A stretch of DNA of 64,000 nucleotides from CAVPJW01 sp963705525 (GTDB taxonomy: Bacteria; Acidobacteriota; Vicinamibacteria; Vicinamibacterales; CAVPJW01): positions 1,178,001 through 1,242,000 of the forward strand of contig CAVPJW010000002.1 in the NCBI GenBank assembly GCA_963705525.1. The letters run 5' to 3'. Positions within the stretch are counted from its first letter, which is position 1. Each line of letters opens with the position of its first letter. The translations under genes were made by a program, and so were the position numbers. Positions 26,424 to 35,211 of the stretch are shown in pieces. The notes under the pieces are model-generated. The model did not search any database. It had not been told where the DNA came from and was given only the letters and a program-made list of their open reading frames with translations.

Positions 26424-28910
26424 CTAGTTCACGGTCGAGGGCGGTCGACGATGGTGAGTGGCCTGCTCGTAGGCAAATCCCAAATCCAGCATCCGCTGAT
26501 CGCTCCAGAAGCGGCCGAGGAACGACACGCCGAACGGATACCGGTCGCCGAGGAACCCCGCGGGAACAGTCACCTGGGGGAGCCCAGTCATCGCACTCTC
26601 CTCACACGTGCCGGGTTCGGAGCCATAGCGCTCGAGCCCTCCCTCGTGCGTGTGCGGCCGCGCCAGATTGCCTGGGTACATAAGCCCGTCGAGCCGCTGA
26701 TCGTCCATGGCCTTCTCGAACAGGTGTCTGAAGGCGTCACGTCCGGCATAGAACTTCTCCGTCGCCTCGTGAAGTGCGTCCCCGGTGGGCACCGGCTTGA
26801 GGGCGTTCTCGAAGACAGCGGCGCTCTCCGGCGCCAGCCTCCCGGACGAAAGAAGATCCTCGATCGTCAGGGGTCGTGCGCCCGCCTTCACGCCACGCGC
26901 AAGATACGCGTTCCACGCGCTCCTGAGCGATCCGGGCGCGCTGCCTCGCGCGGAGCGATAGGCGGCGTCGAGGTCGTGAATCGTGACATCAACAACGGTG
27001 GCGCCGGCGGCCTCCAATTCCTGCTTGACTCGCTCCATCAGTTGCGCCGCTTCATGTTCCCCCGTAAACCCGACGAACCGCTGCCGGAGAAAGCCCAGCC
27101 GAGCGCCCTTGAGGCTCGTCGCACCGAGACGAGCCGCGAACGATTCACGCCGATGCTTGTCTGCATCTTTTGTTGCCGGATCCTCTGGATCCGTGCCGGT
27201 GACCTGATCGAGCACCAGCGCAAGCTCCCGGACGGATTTCGCCATCGGTCCAACCGCGTCGTTGTAGGTGTTGAGCGGCATGACGCCGGCCCGGCTCGTC
27301 AAACCCCGCGTCGTGCGTATCGTCGCCAGCGACGCAAACGACGAAGGATTCGACAGGGAATTGCAGGTATCCGTGCCGAAGCCGAGCGCCACGAGGCTGG
27401 TCGACACGGCGACCGCGCTCCCGCCGCTCGAACCCGCCGTACTGAGCGTCGGATCGTAGGCGTTCCCCACCGTTCCACCCACCGAACTGATCCCGAAGTC
27501 GCCGAAGGGAAACTCGTCGAGGTTCGTCTTGCCGAGCACAATCGCGCCGGCCTGCCGCATGCCCGCGACAATGTGGGCGTCGACGGACGACCGATGGGCG
27601 ATCAATGCGCGCGATCCACCCGTCGTCGGCAGGTCCGTCGCGTCGATATTGTCTTTGAACGCGACCGGCACGCCATGGAACGCGCCGCGGACACGGCCCA
27701 CGCTGCGCTCGGCGTCCGATTGACGCGCGGCTGCAAACACCATCGGGTCGATCGACAGCATTGATCTGAACGTTGGGCCATTTCGATCGAACGTCGTCAG
27801 GCGCGTCAGGTACTCCTGTACGAGATCTTCCGAGGTTGTGATGCCCTGCGTCAGCGCCTCCTGCAATTCGGGTGTTGTTTTTTCAACCACTGAAAAGTCC
27901 GTCATGGGACCAAGGCCTGGGATCTTCCAGTTGGCGATCTGGCGAAGTTGTCGCGGCGTGAGCCCCTGAAGATCCGGATGCTGGACCAATCGCCGGGCGG
28001 TGTCCGTCACCTTGGAAATCTCAGAGCCAGGAGCGGGAATCATGGGTTCGGGGCCGGAGTAGACCGGATCGAAATGCGGCGCCACGATCGCATCCTTGAG
28101 CGACACGGGCACGCCGCCGCGCGGATCGTAAGTCTCGCTCCGGCCCTTCACCACGAACGTCAGAAGTGCAAGGGTCTGCTTCGGCTGGAGAGTCAGTCGG
28201 AACACGTACCCGATGTGAGCCGGATCGAAACCCGGCCACGTCGCGGTGAATGGATCGGAATACATGTCACCGACGGCGACGAAGGCGCCGCTTCCAGACG
28301 TTCCCAGGACATGCGCCGAAGGTCCATGGCCAGACGGCCCTTGCGATGGATCCTCCACGTTCTTGGTGTTCTGCATGACGGTGACGAAGCTATCGGCCGG
28401 ATCGATGCGGCGATCACCGCTTGACGTCGCAGCCACCGCCACAAGGCCACCCTCCTTGTACGCACCGCAGGCGCCGCCCCAAACGACCTCGACGATACGG
28501 ATCTCGCCTGACACATTCGTGAACGTGTCGAAGTAGCGGAGATAGTCGGTCGTGCTCGGCGCGTAGAGAGATCGCGCGATGACAATCTCTCCGCTCAGGA
28601 TCGGTGTCAGGGAATCGAATCTTCCCTCGCCGTCGTATGAAAGGCCGAAACCGTGCAGATATCGGTTCGTGACAACGGCCGACCCATCGGCCCGCCGCAC
28701 CTGCACCTTGAGGTACCCGAACCCGTTGAAGGGATACGAGTGGCCACCGGTCGCAATACCGCCGCTATCCTGAGCCCAGGAGGACGTGTCCTGTATGTCC
28801 CAGAATTGGCCGTCTGCCGAGGGCACGGGAGTGACGGCGCGGGGCAGCGCACCCAGTCCGAGAAGGAAGGCCGCAAGGATTCCGAGCGACCGAATGCGAC
28901 GATGACTCAC
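26424..28910 (-). CDS. Exported amidase-signature enzyme with N-terminal extra domain
   Basis: 828 aa. Residues 1-25 are a signal peptide. Residues about 30-300 form a beta-rich region I do not recognise. Residues about 340-828 are an amidase-signature (AS) domain: Lys419 in VPVAFKDNID, the cis-Ser block STAGSSGGSAV (490-500), and the nucleophile region GTDTCNSLSNPSS where Ser517 takes the place of the usual GGS serine (CNS instead of GGS). AS enzymes hydrolyse linear amides by a Ser-cisSer-Lys triad. At three bases' distance it follows the alpha-hydroxy-acid oxidase gene. The double size and export distinguish it from GatA. Confidence 0.88.
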   Translation of the reverse strand: MSHRRIRSLGILAAFLLGLGALPRAVTPVPSADGQFWDIQDTSSWAQDSGGIATGGHSYPFNGFGYLKVQVRRADGSAVVTNRYLHGFGLSYDGEGRFDSLTPILSGEIVIARSLYAPSTTDYLRYFDTFTNVSGEIRIVEVVWGGACGAYKEGGLVAVAATSSGDRRIDPADSFVTVMQNTKNVEDPSQGPSGHGPSAHVLGTSGSGAFVAVGDMYSDPFTATWPGFDPAHIGYVFRLTLQPKQTLALLTFVVKGRSETYDPRGGVPVSLKDAIVAPHFDPVYSGPEPMIPAPGSEISKVTDTARRLVQHPDLQGLTPRQLRQIANWKIPGLGPMTDFSVVEKTTPELQEALTQGITTSEDLVQEYLTRLTTFDRNGPTFRSMLSIDPMVFAAARQSDAERSVGRVRGAFHGVPVAFKDNIDATDLPTTGGSRALIAHRSSVDAHIVAGMRQAGAIVLGKTNLDEFPFGDFGISSVGGTVGNAYDPTLSTAGSSGGSAVAVSTSLVALGFGTDTCNSLSNPSSFASLATIRTTRGLTSRAGVMPLNTYNDAVGPMAKSVRELALVLDQVTGTDPEDPATKDADKHRRESFAARLGATSLKGARLGFLRQRFVGFTGEHEAAQLMERVKQELEAAGATVVDVTIHDLDAAYRSARGSAPGSLRSAWNAYLARGVKAGARPLTIEDLLSSGRLAPESAAVFENALKPVPTGDALHEATEKFYAGRDAFRHLFEKAMDDQRLDGLMYPGNLARPHTHEGGLERYGSEPGTCEESAMTGLPQVTVPAGFLGDRYPFGVSFLGRFWSDQRMLDLGFAYEQATHHRRPPSTVN

Positions 28911-28913
28911 CGT

Positions 28914-30167
28914 TCACGTCCTGCGAGCGAGACACGCAGGTGTGATCTGATCGACGGCCGTCGTGCCCGCCTGTTGCATGATCGTCTGAAGCTCCCGACG
29001 TAAGATCTCGAGCACCGTTTCAACGCCCGGTTGCCCGAACGCCGCCAGCCCCCAGAGATAGGGCCGACCGATGCAGATAGCGCTGGCGCCCAGCGCCAGC
29101 GCTTTGAACGCATCGGTCCCACGCCGAAATCCGCCATCGATGAGCACCGGAATTCTCTTCGCCGCGCCCTCGAGCACCTCCGGCAGACTCTCAATCGTGC
29201 CCCGATTGCTCTCTTCTCCCCGGCCGCCGTGGTTCGAAACGATGATGCCATCGACGCCGTGCTCGACCGCCAGCTCCGCATCCTCACGCGTCACGATGCC
29301 TTTCACGAGCAGCTTCATCGGCGTGGCATCCTTCAGTCGCTTGACGAAGTCCCAGGTCATCCCCTCGAACTCGAGATCACCGGCGTTCGACAAATCGAGA
29401 CCGTCGAACATGGGCTTACGACGAACGTAGCCGGCGAATCCGGGCACGTGACATGTGCTGCACTGCCGGTAGTCAACTCTCTGGAATTTCGCCAGCGTCT
29501 CGCGGTTGGTGCCTCCCTGCAGATCCACCGTCAACACGAGAGCCGGGCAGCCCGCCGTCTCGGCACGCTTGACGAGCGCCTTCGAGATATTCCAGTCCTC
29601 GGTGGCATACAGCTGATACCAGACAGGCGTTCCGTGCGCGGCATTCACGGCTTCGACCGCGGCCGTCGTACCCGTCGAGAGGATCTGGAGGTGGTTCTTT
29701 GCCTTTGCGGCCCTTGCGACCGCGATCTCGCCGTCGGGATGAAACGCGCGTTGGCTGGCGGCCGGCGAGAGCACAATCGGGCTGTCCCACTTGGTACCGA
29801 AGAGCTGCACCGACATGTCGACCTTGCGTATGTCGATCAGGCGTCGCACCCGGACTTGAAGCTTCGTGAAGCCTTCCCGGTTGGCCCTGATGGTTGCGTC
29901 ATCGTCGACGCCCGTTGCGAGGTAGCCGAAGTGCGCAGGCGGAAGACGCTTGCGGGCCACGGCCTCAAATTCCATGACGTTGATCGCCTGCTCGGGCGCG
30001 TTGATCACGTCGTCGCCCTGCAGGAGGTCGAGCGCGTCCGTCCGACCAGACGCCAGCAGTCGCTCGAGTGACGCGTACGAGAATCCCGTAGCCGCCACCA
30101 GCGGACTGCCCGCCAGCAACCGCAGTAAACGCCTCCGACTCGCCCGCGTCTTGGCAGGTGTCTGCAT
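28914..30167 (-). CDS. FMN-dependent alpha-hydroxy-acid oxidase/dehydrogenase (lactate oxidase-like)
   Basis: 417 aa from the ATG at 30167, chosen because AAAGGAG lies just upstream of it and the resulting N-terminus carries a Tat-like signal (ASRRRLLRLLAG). A start at 30230 would add 21 residues before the signal. FMN-oxidase motifs: LSPAASQRAFHPDGE, YQLYATEDW, LTVD, LLVKGIV, the catalytic His in SNHGGRG, and the FMN-phosphate region VLIDGGFRRGTDAFKALALG. Family members oxidise L-lactate, glycolate, mandelate and similar 2-hydroxy acids. It sits between the S9 peptidase and amidase genes, all on the minus strand and probably one operon. A CSTCH motif in the middle is unusual for the family. 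Confidence 0.88.
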   Translation of the reverse strand: MQTPAKTRASRRRLLRLLAGSPLVAATGFSYASLERLLASGRTDALDLLQGDDVINAPEQAINVMEFEAVARKRLPPAHFGYLATGVDDDATIRANREGFTKLQVRVRRLIDIRKVDMSVQLFGTKWDSPIVLSPAASQRAFHPDGEIAVARAAKAKNHLQILSTGTTAAVEAVNAAHGTPVWYQLYATEDWNISKALVKRAETAGCPALVLTVDLQGGTNRETLAKFQRVDYRQCSTCHVPGFAGYVRRKPMFDGLDLSNAGDLEFEGMTWDFVKRLKDATPMKLLVKGIVTREDAELAVEHGVDGIIVSNHGGRGEESNRGTIESLPEVLEGAAKRIPVLIDGGFRRGTDAFKALALGASAICIGRPYLWGLAAFGQPGVETVLEILRRELQTIMQQAGTTAVDQITPACLARRT

Positions 30168-30172
30168 TCCGG

Positions 30173-30179
30173 CTCCTTT
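30173..30179 (-). promoter_or_regulatory. Ribosome binding site fixing the oxidase start
   Basis: On the minus strand AAAGGAG lies five bases before the ATG at 30167. It decides for this start over the upstream in-frame ATG codons. Confidence 0.65.
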
Positions 30180-30233
30180 GGCTCGGCGCATCATAGTCCG
30201 GTCACGGTGGGGGACGAAAGGCCGCGTCAAGGG

Positions 30234-32258
30234 CTACGGCTGGTTGGCCCGGGTTATCGCCGATGTTGCCGTGTCGCCCCAAATGTACTGATTGAACCAG
30301 TCGAAGTTGTGTTCCATCAGCGCACGGCTCGACTTCGGCTTCGATGGACCGTGCCCGATGCCTTCGAATCCCTTGTACACCACCAGTCTCACCGGCACGT
30401 TCATGTCCTGCAGGCCTTGGTACAACTCGAATGCGTTCGGCAGGGGCACTCGCTGATCGGTAGCTCCGTGCTGGATGATCGTCGGCGCCTTCGCGGTCTT
30501 GAGATACGTGATCGGCGACGTCTTCGCGTAGATCGCGGGATCATCCCAGGGAGTCCCTTTCAGATACTGCCGCGTGAATGGATGGATGTCTGTGTTTACG
30601 TAATAGGTCATCCAGTCCGAGATGCCTGCGCCGACCGAGACCGCCTTGAAACGCGCGCCATCGTGCGTCGTCAGAAAAGCCGAGATATATCCGCCCTGGC
30701 TCCAACCCATGGTCCCAATCCGACCGCCATCGGCCAGGCCTTCCTTGATTAGATAGTCGATGCCTGACAGAACGTCCCAGGCATCGCCTACACCCAGGTT
30801 GCGGACATTAAGCGATCGAAACTTCTCGCCATATCCCGCGCTGCCGCGATAGTTGGGTTCGAGAACGAGCGCCCCTTTCGCAACCCAGAGGTCGATCGGA
30901 TAGATAGCGTTGCTGCTATAGGGGGTCGGCCTCGAAACGCCGGTGGGGCCTCCGTGAATGACGACCAGGAGCGGATATCGTTGGCCCGTCTGAAATCCCA
31001 ACGGTTTGTGCAGAACGCCTTCTACACGCGTCCCATCCTGGCTTGACCAGGAAATTACCTCAATCGGTGCCGTGGTCCACGACGCAGTCTGCGCTCCCAA
31101 GTCGGTCAGCCTTCTCGGCTTCATCGCCCTCAGGTCCGCAACGTACACCTCGGGATAAGTTGATGCGTCGCTGGCGATGAAAGCCGCGGTCTGACCGTCC
31201 GCCGTGAGAGTGAAACTGCTCCCGATCCAATTGTCCAGAGGACCGCGCTTGATGATCGCCTTGCTAGCGGGATCCAGTCCGAAGAGGTACGACCACGTGT
31301 GCATTGAGGCCGAGAAGAAGATGCCCGAGGTCGTCCATCGAACGATCGACGCATCCTCATCAAACGTCGTGGTGATCTCTTCGATGGACCCGCCCGAGGC
31401 TGGAACGACCGCGAGTCGCCTGTTCGTATAGAAATACCCCGGATTTGCCATGGCGCTTTCGAAGGCCACGCGGTTGCCATCGGGCGACCAGACCGGATTG
31501 CGATCCGGTCCGTCCTGGGTGACGAGGGATCGCACCACGGCGTCTGCCACCGACACGATCGAGATGTCGCCTGTGCCGATCGCGGCTGGATCAGGATTGA
31601 GGGTGTGATCGAACGCGATGCTCGCGCCGTTTGGCGACCAGTCGAAACGGCCCACCGTGAACGCGCCTTTCGTGAGCTGGCGGCTCTGCCGCGATGCGAC
31701 ATCGACCACGTACAAATGCGACATGAGGTAATCCTGGTCGATGACGTCAAACTCTCCGTACTTCTTCTCGCGGTCCTTGATCGCATCGCCGCGCGAGTCG
31801 CGGGCCGTGTACGCAATGAGCTTGCTGTCGGGCGACCACTGAAAACTCTCCACACCTTCCGTCGATGACGTCAGCTTGTCTGCTTCGCCTCCCTGTGGAT
31901 CGATCAGATAGATCTGCCGGACATCTGTCCGATCCGATCGAAACGCGAGCCTCCTGCCGTCAGGAGACCAAGCCGGCGCGTCGCTCGACTTGAGCCCATT
32001 GGTCAACTGGCGTGGGGCGCCAGAGGCCACGTCCGCGAGCCAGACTTCGGTCTCATAGCGGTTATCATCCCAGTTGGTTTCACGGACGGTGTAGGCAACC
32101 CATTTGCCGTCGGGCGAAATCGCCGGTGAGCCGGCGCGCTTGAGGGAGATGAGGTCGTCGATGGCGGGACTCTTCGCGGATGGGCCTGAACTCTGAGCCG
32201 CCGCTCCCACTGCGAGCGCGGCGAGCCCGAATGTGATGAGCCATCGCAAGCGGTGCAT
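30234..32258 (-). CDS. S9 family prolyl oligopeptidase-like peptidase
   Basis: 674 aa with a signal peptide (WLITFGLAALAVGAAAQ). Residues about 35-390 are a PD40/WD40-like beta-propeller (repeated SPDG strings) that gates access to the active site. The C-terminal alpha/beta hydrolase domain has the oxyanion strand VVIHGGPTG, nucleophile Ser520 in GWSQGGY, Asp601 in HGATDQRVP and His636 in GIGHG. Such enzymes cleave short peptides, often after proline or as acylaminoacyl peptidases. A strong site (AAGGAG) precedes the start. First gene of the minus-strand set with the oxidase and amidase. Confidence 0.93.
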   Translation of the reverse strand: MHRLRWLITFGLAALAVGAAAQSSGPSAKSPAIDDLISLKRAGSPAISPDGKWVAYTVRETNWDDNRYETEVWLADVASGAPRQLTNGLKSSDAPAWSPDGRRLAFRSDRTDVRQIYLIDPQGGEADKLTSSTEGVESFQWSPDSKLIAYTARDSRGDAIKDREKKYGEFDVIDQDYLMSHLYVVDVASRQSRQLTKGAFTVGRFDWSPNGASIAFDHTLNPDPAAIGTGDISIVSVADAVVRSLVTQDGPDRNPVWSPDGNRVAFESAMANPGYFYTNRRLAVVPASGGSIEEITTTFDEDASIVRWTTSGIFFSASMHTWSYLFGLDPASKAIIKRGPLDNWIGSSFTLTADGQTAAFIASDASTYPEVYVADLRAMKPRRLTDLGAQTASWTTAPIEVISWSSQDGTRVEGVLHKPLGFQTGQRYPLLVVIHGGPTGVSRPTPYSSNAIYPIDLWVAKGALVLEPNYRGSAGYGEKFRSLNVRNLGVGDAWDVLSGIDYLIKEGLADGGRIGTMGWSQGGYISAFLTTHDGARFKAVSVGAGISDWMTYYVNTDIHPFTRQYLKGTPWDDPAIYAKTSPITYLKTAKAPTIIQHGATDQRVPLPNAFELYQGLQDMNVPVRLVVYKGFEGIGHGPSKPKSSRALMEHNFDWFNQYIWGDTATSAITRANQP

Positions 32259-32603
32259 GGCAACTCCTTCGATTCAGGTACTCGGTTCTGCGCCGAGAGG
32301 ATACACCGGCCGGGTTACGCCGTCGATCACTCCCCAGCCCTGTCCTGAGACGTCCCCAGGGGATGCGAGATACGTCGATCTCGTAGTGTCCGGCTTGACG
32401 GCGATCTCATTGGCACTGTCGGAGGAAGAAACGCCTGCAGACGATGAAGGGCGTCGATCTCAGATCACTCTGGGCCGGAATCTCATGGAACCAGTGAATT
32501 GACTGAGGATCCGGAAGCGCAGCATTTCCTATCCTCTCCGGCTGGACAGCCTACCGCACACCAAGCCCGATAAGGATTGCCCGGTCAGTGCTTCGACCGG
32601 ACG
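32259..32603. other. Non-coding region between S9 peptidase and AMIN/TonB genes
   Basis: About 345 bases with no supported gene. It should hold the promoter of the S9 peptidase (minus strand), but I see no convincing -35/-10 pair. At its far end are the hairpins that follow the AMIN/TonB gene. Confidence 0.5.
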
Positions 32604-32619
32604 GCGAACTCTCGTTCGC
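32581..32619 (-). terminator. Tandem hairpins at the end of the AMIN/TonB gene
   Basis: On the minus strand GCGAAC-GAGA-GTTCGC (32604-32619) starts within the stop codon and has a GNRA tetraloop; three bases on follows a second stem CCGGTC/GACCGG (32581-32600). No T-run follows, so intrinsic termination is uncertain. Confidence 0.4.
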
Positions 32620-34310
32620 TAGTGGGCCAATCGAATGAACTGGCGATACCTGACCGGATACCCGTCCTTCTCCGCCGGCTTGAACCGCCACGCTTTCGCG
32701 GCACTTAGAATCATTCGATCGCGAAAACTTCCGGGCGATGTAATCAGTTGGACCCTCTCCACGAGACCAGCTTCATCGATCAGAAGCTCGATGACACCAG
32801 AGTCGTCGGGGTCAACGTCGAATGCCGGCGGCTTCGGCAATACAGGATAAACCATGATGGGACGCGTCACATCGCCATCAGAATCGGAGTAGACGCGCCT
32901 AGCGGGAGGCAAAACGACGCTAGAGACGGTCGGATTCTCCAGCGGGTGTGAGGCAGCTGTTGAGGCGAGCGGAGGCGTTACTGGCGGTGCCGGGCGATTC
33001 TCAGGCGCCTTTACGCCGAGAGCTGGTGTTTCGGTCCTGGGCTCAGATAGTGCGACCGTTCCTGGAGGGCGCTCACAATCCACGACCAGGCTGAACGGAT
33101 TGTAGAGCGCGGACAATCTGCAGCGAGGTGCGTCCTGCAAGTCGAGAACGACCCGCGTCGTATTTTGCGGGTGCCTTCCGATCCTGATCTGTTTGACGAC
33201 ATTACCGTCATATGTCAGCACTGTGTCGGTCAGCGACGCGGCCAGTTTCGTGCCCTTGAGGTCAACGAACATCCGCGCCGGGTTGGATAGCCGCTCTTCG
33301 TGAAACGGAACCTCGTTATCGAGCTCGAGCGTGACGCGAACGACATCCGGCTGCAGAGTCCGACGGATGCTCCGAATGGTGACGATCTGATTGTCGCTGC
33401 TGGCCTCACCGGTTGCACCCGACGCACCCAAGGGCACTGAGCCGGCCTCGGTCACGGCCGATGTGAAAGTGGGAACACTCGCAGGCAAGTCCGCACGCTC
33501 AGGAGCGGCTCCTGGGAGGCTCGGCTTTGGTTTCACACCGATGTCAGTTTGGGGCGTCACGGGGACCGCGGACGTTTGCGAGTCTGCCGAAGCGAAGAGC
33601 CCTGAGCGCGCGATCAGATCTCGGCTAAACGAGAGCGTTGATGCGAAGGCGTCGACCACGGCAGTCTTCACCGCTTTGGGCGACGCGACGATGCGTTCCC
33701 CAATGCTCAGGCCTCCGCTGCCTCGAACCCACGGGATGGCTGCGACCGCTGTCACCCCGACAAAGAGCGCCGTCGAAAGGGCCAGCGCCCTTCCGCGTGA
33801 CCGGCCCTTCGGACGGTCCTTCTTAACCGTCTCCGGTTCATCCCGTTCGAGCGGACCGACCGTCACTGGTCGATCGACTGAACGATTCGCTAATACCGTT
33901 TTTGCACGTTCGTGCACGTCTCGCAGAGTGTCGATACGGCCCGGGCGCTCGAAGTACGCAAGTCCGGCCGAAAATTCCTGGATTGATGAATAGGCCGGCA
34001 CCTCGAACGTTGTCCGAGACACGAACAATCGGAGCTCCGTCGGCGCCCCCGTCCCCTCCAGCAGTGCATTTAGCGTCAAACCCAGGCGCTTGATGGAATG
34101 TTCCGTGTGTAAACCAGCCGCACCCAAGACAACCTCGCCGGACGCGTCCAGGAAGATCTCGGCCGGTTCAGGGACGCAGTGAGAATCTGGATGGGGACCC
34201 CGGATGAGCACGTCACAAAGCTGCTGAACAACCGCCACAGCTTCATACCATTGCAGAGGCACGTTGTGTCCGACGAGATCAGCAACCGATACTTGGTTAG
34301 AGCCCAACAA
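32619..34310 (-). CDS. Membrane protein with pseudokinase-like N-terminus, AMIN and TonB C-terminal domains
   Basis: 563 aa. Residues 20-135 resemble the C-lobe of a Ser/Thr kinase: AVVQQLCDVL, then PEPAEIFLDASGEVVLGAAG, which aligns by eye with the kinase pattern P-x-N-I-L-(L/F)-D...G-x-V-K-L-x-DFG, but HRD and DFG residues are absent. One membrane helix spans about 174-193. Residues 308-413 are an AMIN-like domain (DVVRVTLELDNEVPF; RVVLDLQDA), which in other proteins binds peptidoglycan or secretin-linked sites. Residues 486-563 are a TonB-type C-terminus (VIELLIDEAGLVERVQLI; AAKAWRFKPA), expected in the periplasm. The start is TTG at 34310 or a nearby codon; no ATG fits. Function unknown; an envelope-spanning link is plausible. 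Confidence 0.75.
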   Translation of the reverse strand: MLGSNQVSVADLVGHNVPLQWYEAVAVVQQLCDVLIRGPHPDSHCVPEPAEIFLDASGEVVLGAAGLHTEHSIKRLGLTLNALLEGTGAPTELRLFVSRTTFEVPAYSSIQEFSAGLAYFERPGRIDTLRDVHERAKTVLANRSVDRPVTVGPLERDEPETVKKDRPKGRSRGRALALSTALFVGVTAVAAIPWVRGSGGLSIGERIVASPKAVKTAVVDAFASTLSFSRDLIARSGLFASADSQTSAVPVTPQTDIGVKPKPSLPGAAPERADLPASVPTFTSAVTEAGSVPLGASGATGEASSDNQIVTIRSIRRTLQPDVVRVTLELDNEVPFHEERLSNPARMFVDLKGTKLAASLTDTVLTYDGNVVKQIRIGRHPQNTTRVVLDLQDAPRCRLSALYNPFSLVVDCERPPGTVALSEPRTETPALGVKAPENRPAPPVTPPLASTAASHPLENPTVSSVVLPPARRVYSDSDGDVTRPIMVYPVLPKPPAFDVDPDDSGVIELLIDEAGLVERVQLITSPGSFRDRMILSAAKAWRFKPAEKDGYPVRYRQFIRLAH

Positions 34311-34508
34311 GGTTGGTCCTGCAGTCTCAGCCAGCCTGATACCTCTCTATCCATTGTGTCGGCCGATATACCCCCCTCCAAGCGTAGGACTGCAAATATG
34401 CAGGTTTACAGGATATGAATGAACCACCACCCCGTTCGAGAGCGCTTGGGGTCGCGGAGCCCGGTCGTGGGTGGGCGCTGCTTGAGCCGGACAAAACGGC
34501 GGGAGAAT

Positions 34509-34585
34509 TGGTCGGGATGGCGGGATTCGAACCCACGGCCCCTTGACCCCCAGTCAAGTGCGCTACCAGGCTGCGCCACATCCCG
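34509..34585 (-). tRNA. tRNA-Pro (anticodon GGG)
   Basis: On the minus strand the acceptor stem CGGGATG pairs with CATCCCG. The anticodon stem-loop is CTTGA-CTGGGGG-TCAAG, giving anticodon GGG, and the T-loop GGTTCGAATCC is present. Discriminator A is followed by an encoded CCA. It reads CCC/CCU proline codons. It lies 31 bases after the MerR stop codon. Confidence 0.96.
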
Positions 34586-34597
34586 ACACGGAGTTTT

Positions 34598-34632
34598 TGG
34601 TCTTGGTTCTTGGTTCCTAGTTCTTGGTGCGG
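34598..34632. repeat. Degenerate heptamer tract overlapping the merR 3' end
   Basis: 7-base units TGGTCTT, GGTTCTT, GGTTCCT, AGTTCTT, GGTGCGG. The tract runs through the stop codon of the MerR gene and encodes its last residues (RTKN), and begins 13 bases from the tRNA 5' end. Confidence 0.65.
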
Positions 34633-35105
34633 GTTCCTCGTGCGTTCGCTTTGGCCTTCACCTTCACGGATCGGGTCTGAATGAGCGGCATCTGCTTCTG
34701 CGTAATCGATCGATTCTCGGTGCGCCGGACACCGGGTTGACCGCCGAGCAGAGCGAGAATCTCCTCGAGGCCATTTCTGACACCGACGAGGCGCTCGCGG
34801 GCGTTCCGGCCCAGCAGCTCTTCGATCGGCGTCTCATCAATGGGCGACGGCGCTTCCTCGTCGAGACGACGCCTCGCCCCGGCCAGCGTCAGTCCCTGCT
34901 CGTAGAGCAGTCGCTTGATCTTCAGCACGCGTTCCACGTCGCCGCGGCGATACACGCGCACGCCCCCGGGCGACTTCGCGACACCGAGATCCGAGAACTC
35001 TGCTTCCCACGATTTGAGGACGTACGCCGGAACGTTCGCGAGCTGGCAGACCTCGGCGGCCTTGAACAGCGCGCGCTTCGGAATTGTGGTTTCGACCTCA
35101 GGCAT
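34617..35105 (-). CDS. MerR family transcriptional regulator
   Basis: 162 aa from the ATG at 35105 (preceded by GTGAGG). The N-terminal winged helix-turn-helix reads LFKAAEVCQLANVPAYVLKSWE, followed by GVRVYRRGDVERVLKIKRLLYEQGLTLAGARRRL, the standard MerR DNA-binding pattern. The C-terminal part is polar with no clear effector-binding cysteines or ligand domain; this type is common near housekeeping genes in Acidobacteria-like genomes and is often of unknown target. A longer frame to 35318 would run into the Der gene and is unlikely. The last few residues come from a heptamer repeat tract. Confidence 0.85.
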   Translation of the reverse strand: MPEVETTIPKRALFKAAEVCQLANVPAYVLKSWEAEFSDLGVAKSPGGVRVYRRGDVERVLKIKRLLYEQGLTLAGARRRLDEEAPSPIDETPIEELLGRNARERLVGVRNGLEEILALLGGQPGVRRTENRSITQKQMPLIQTRSVKVKAKANARGTRTKN

Positions 35106-35211
35106 ATGGGCCTCACCAGCCTTCGCCGCGCAGCGTCTCGGTTTTGACGGCCCGGGAACCGTCAAAAGTATAGCAGACCGAGCAACTCGCAGAGCCGCGG
35201 AAAATCGACGC

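Noticed and set aside
34327..34581. Minus-strand frame with LVAHLTGGQGAVGSNPAIPT
   Set aside because: It is translation of the tRNA-Pro gene itself, a well-known type of spurious protein.
34419..35147. Plus-strand frame with WRDSNPRPLDPQSSALPGCA
   Set aside because: Antisense translation of tRNA-Pro joined to antisense of merR; not a gene.
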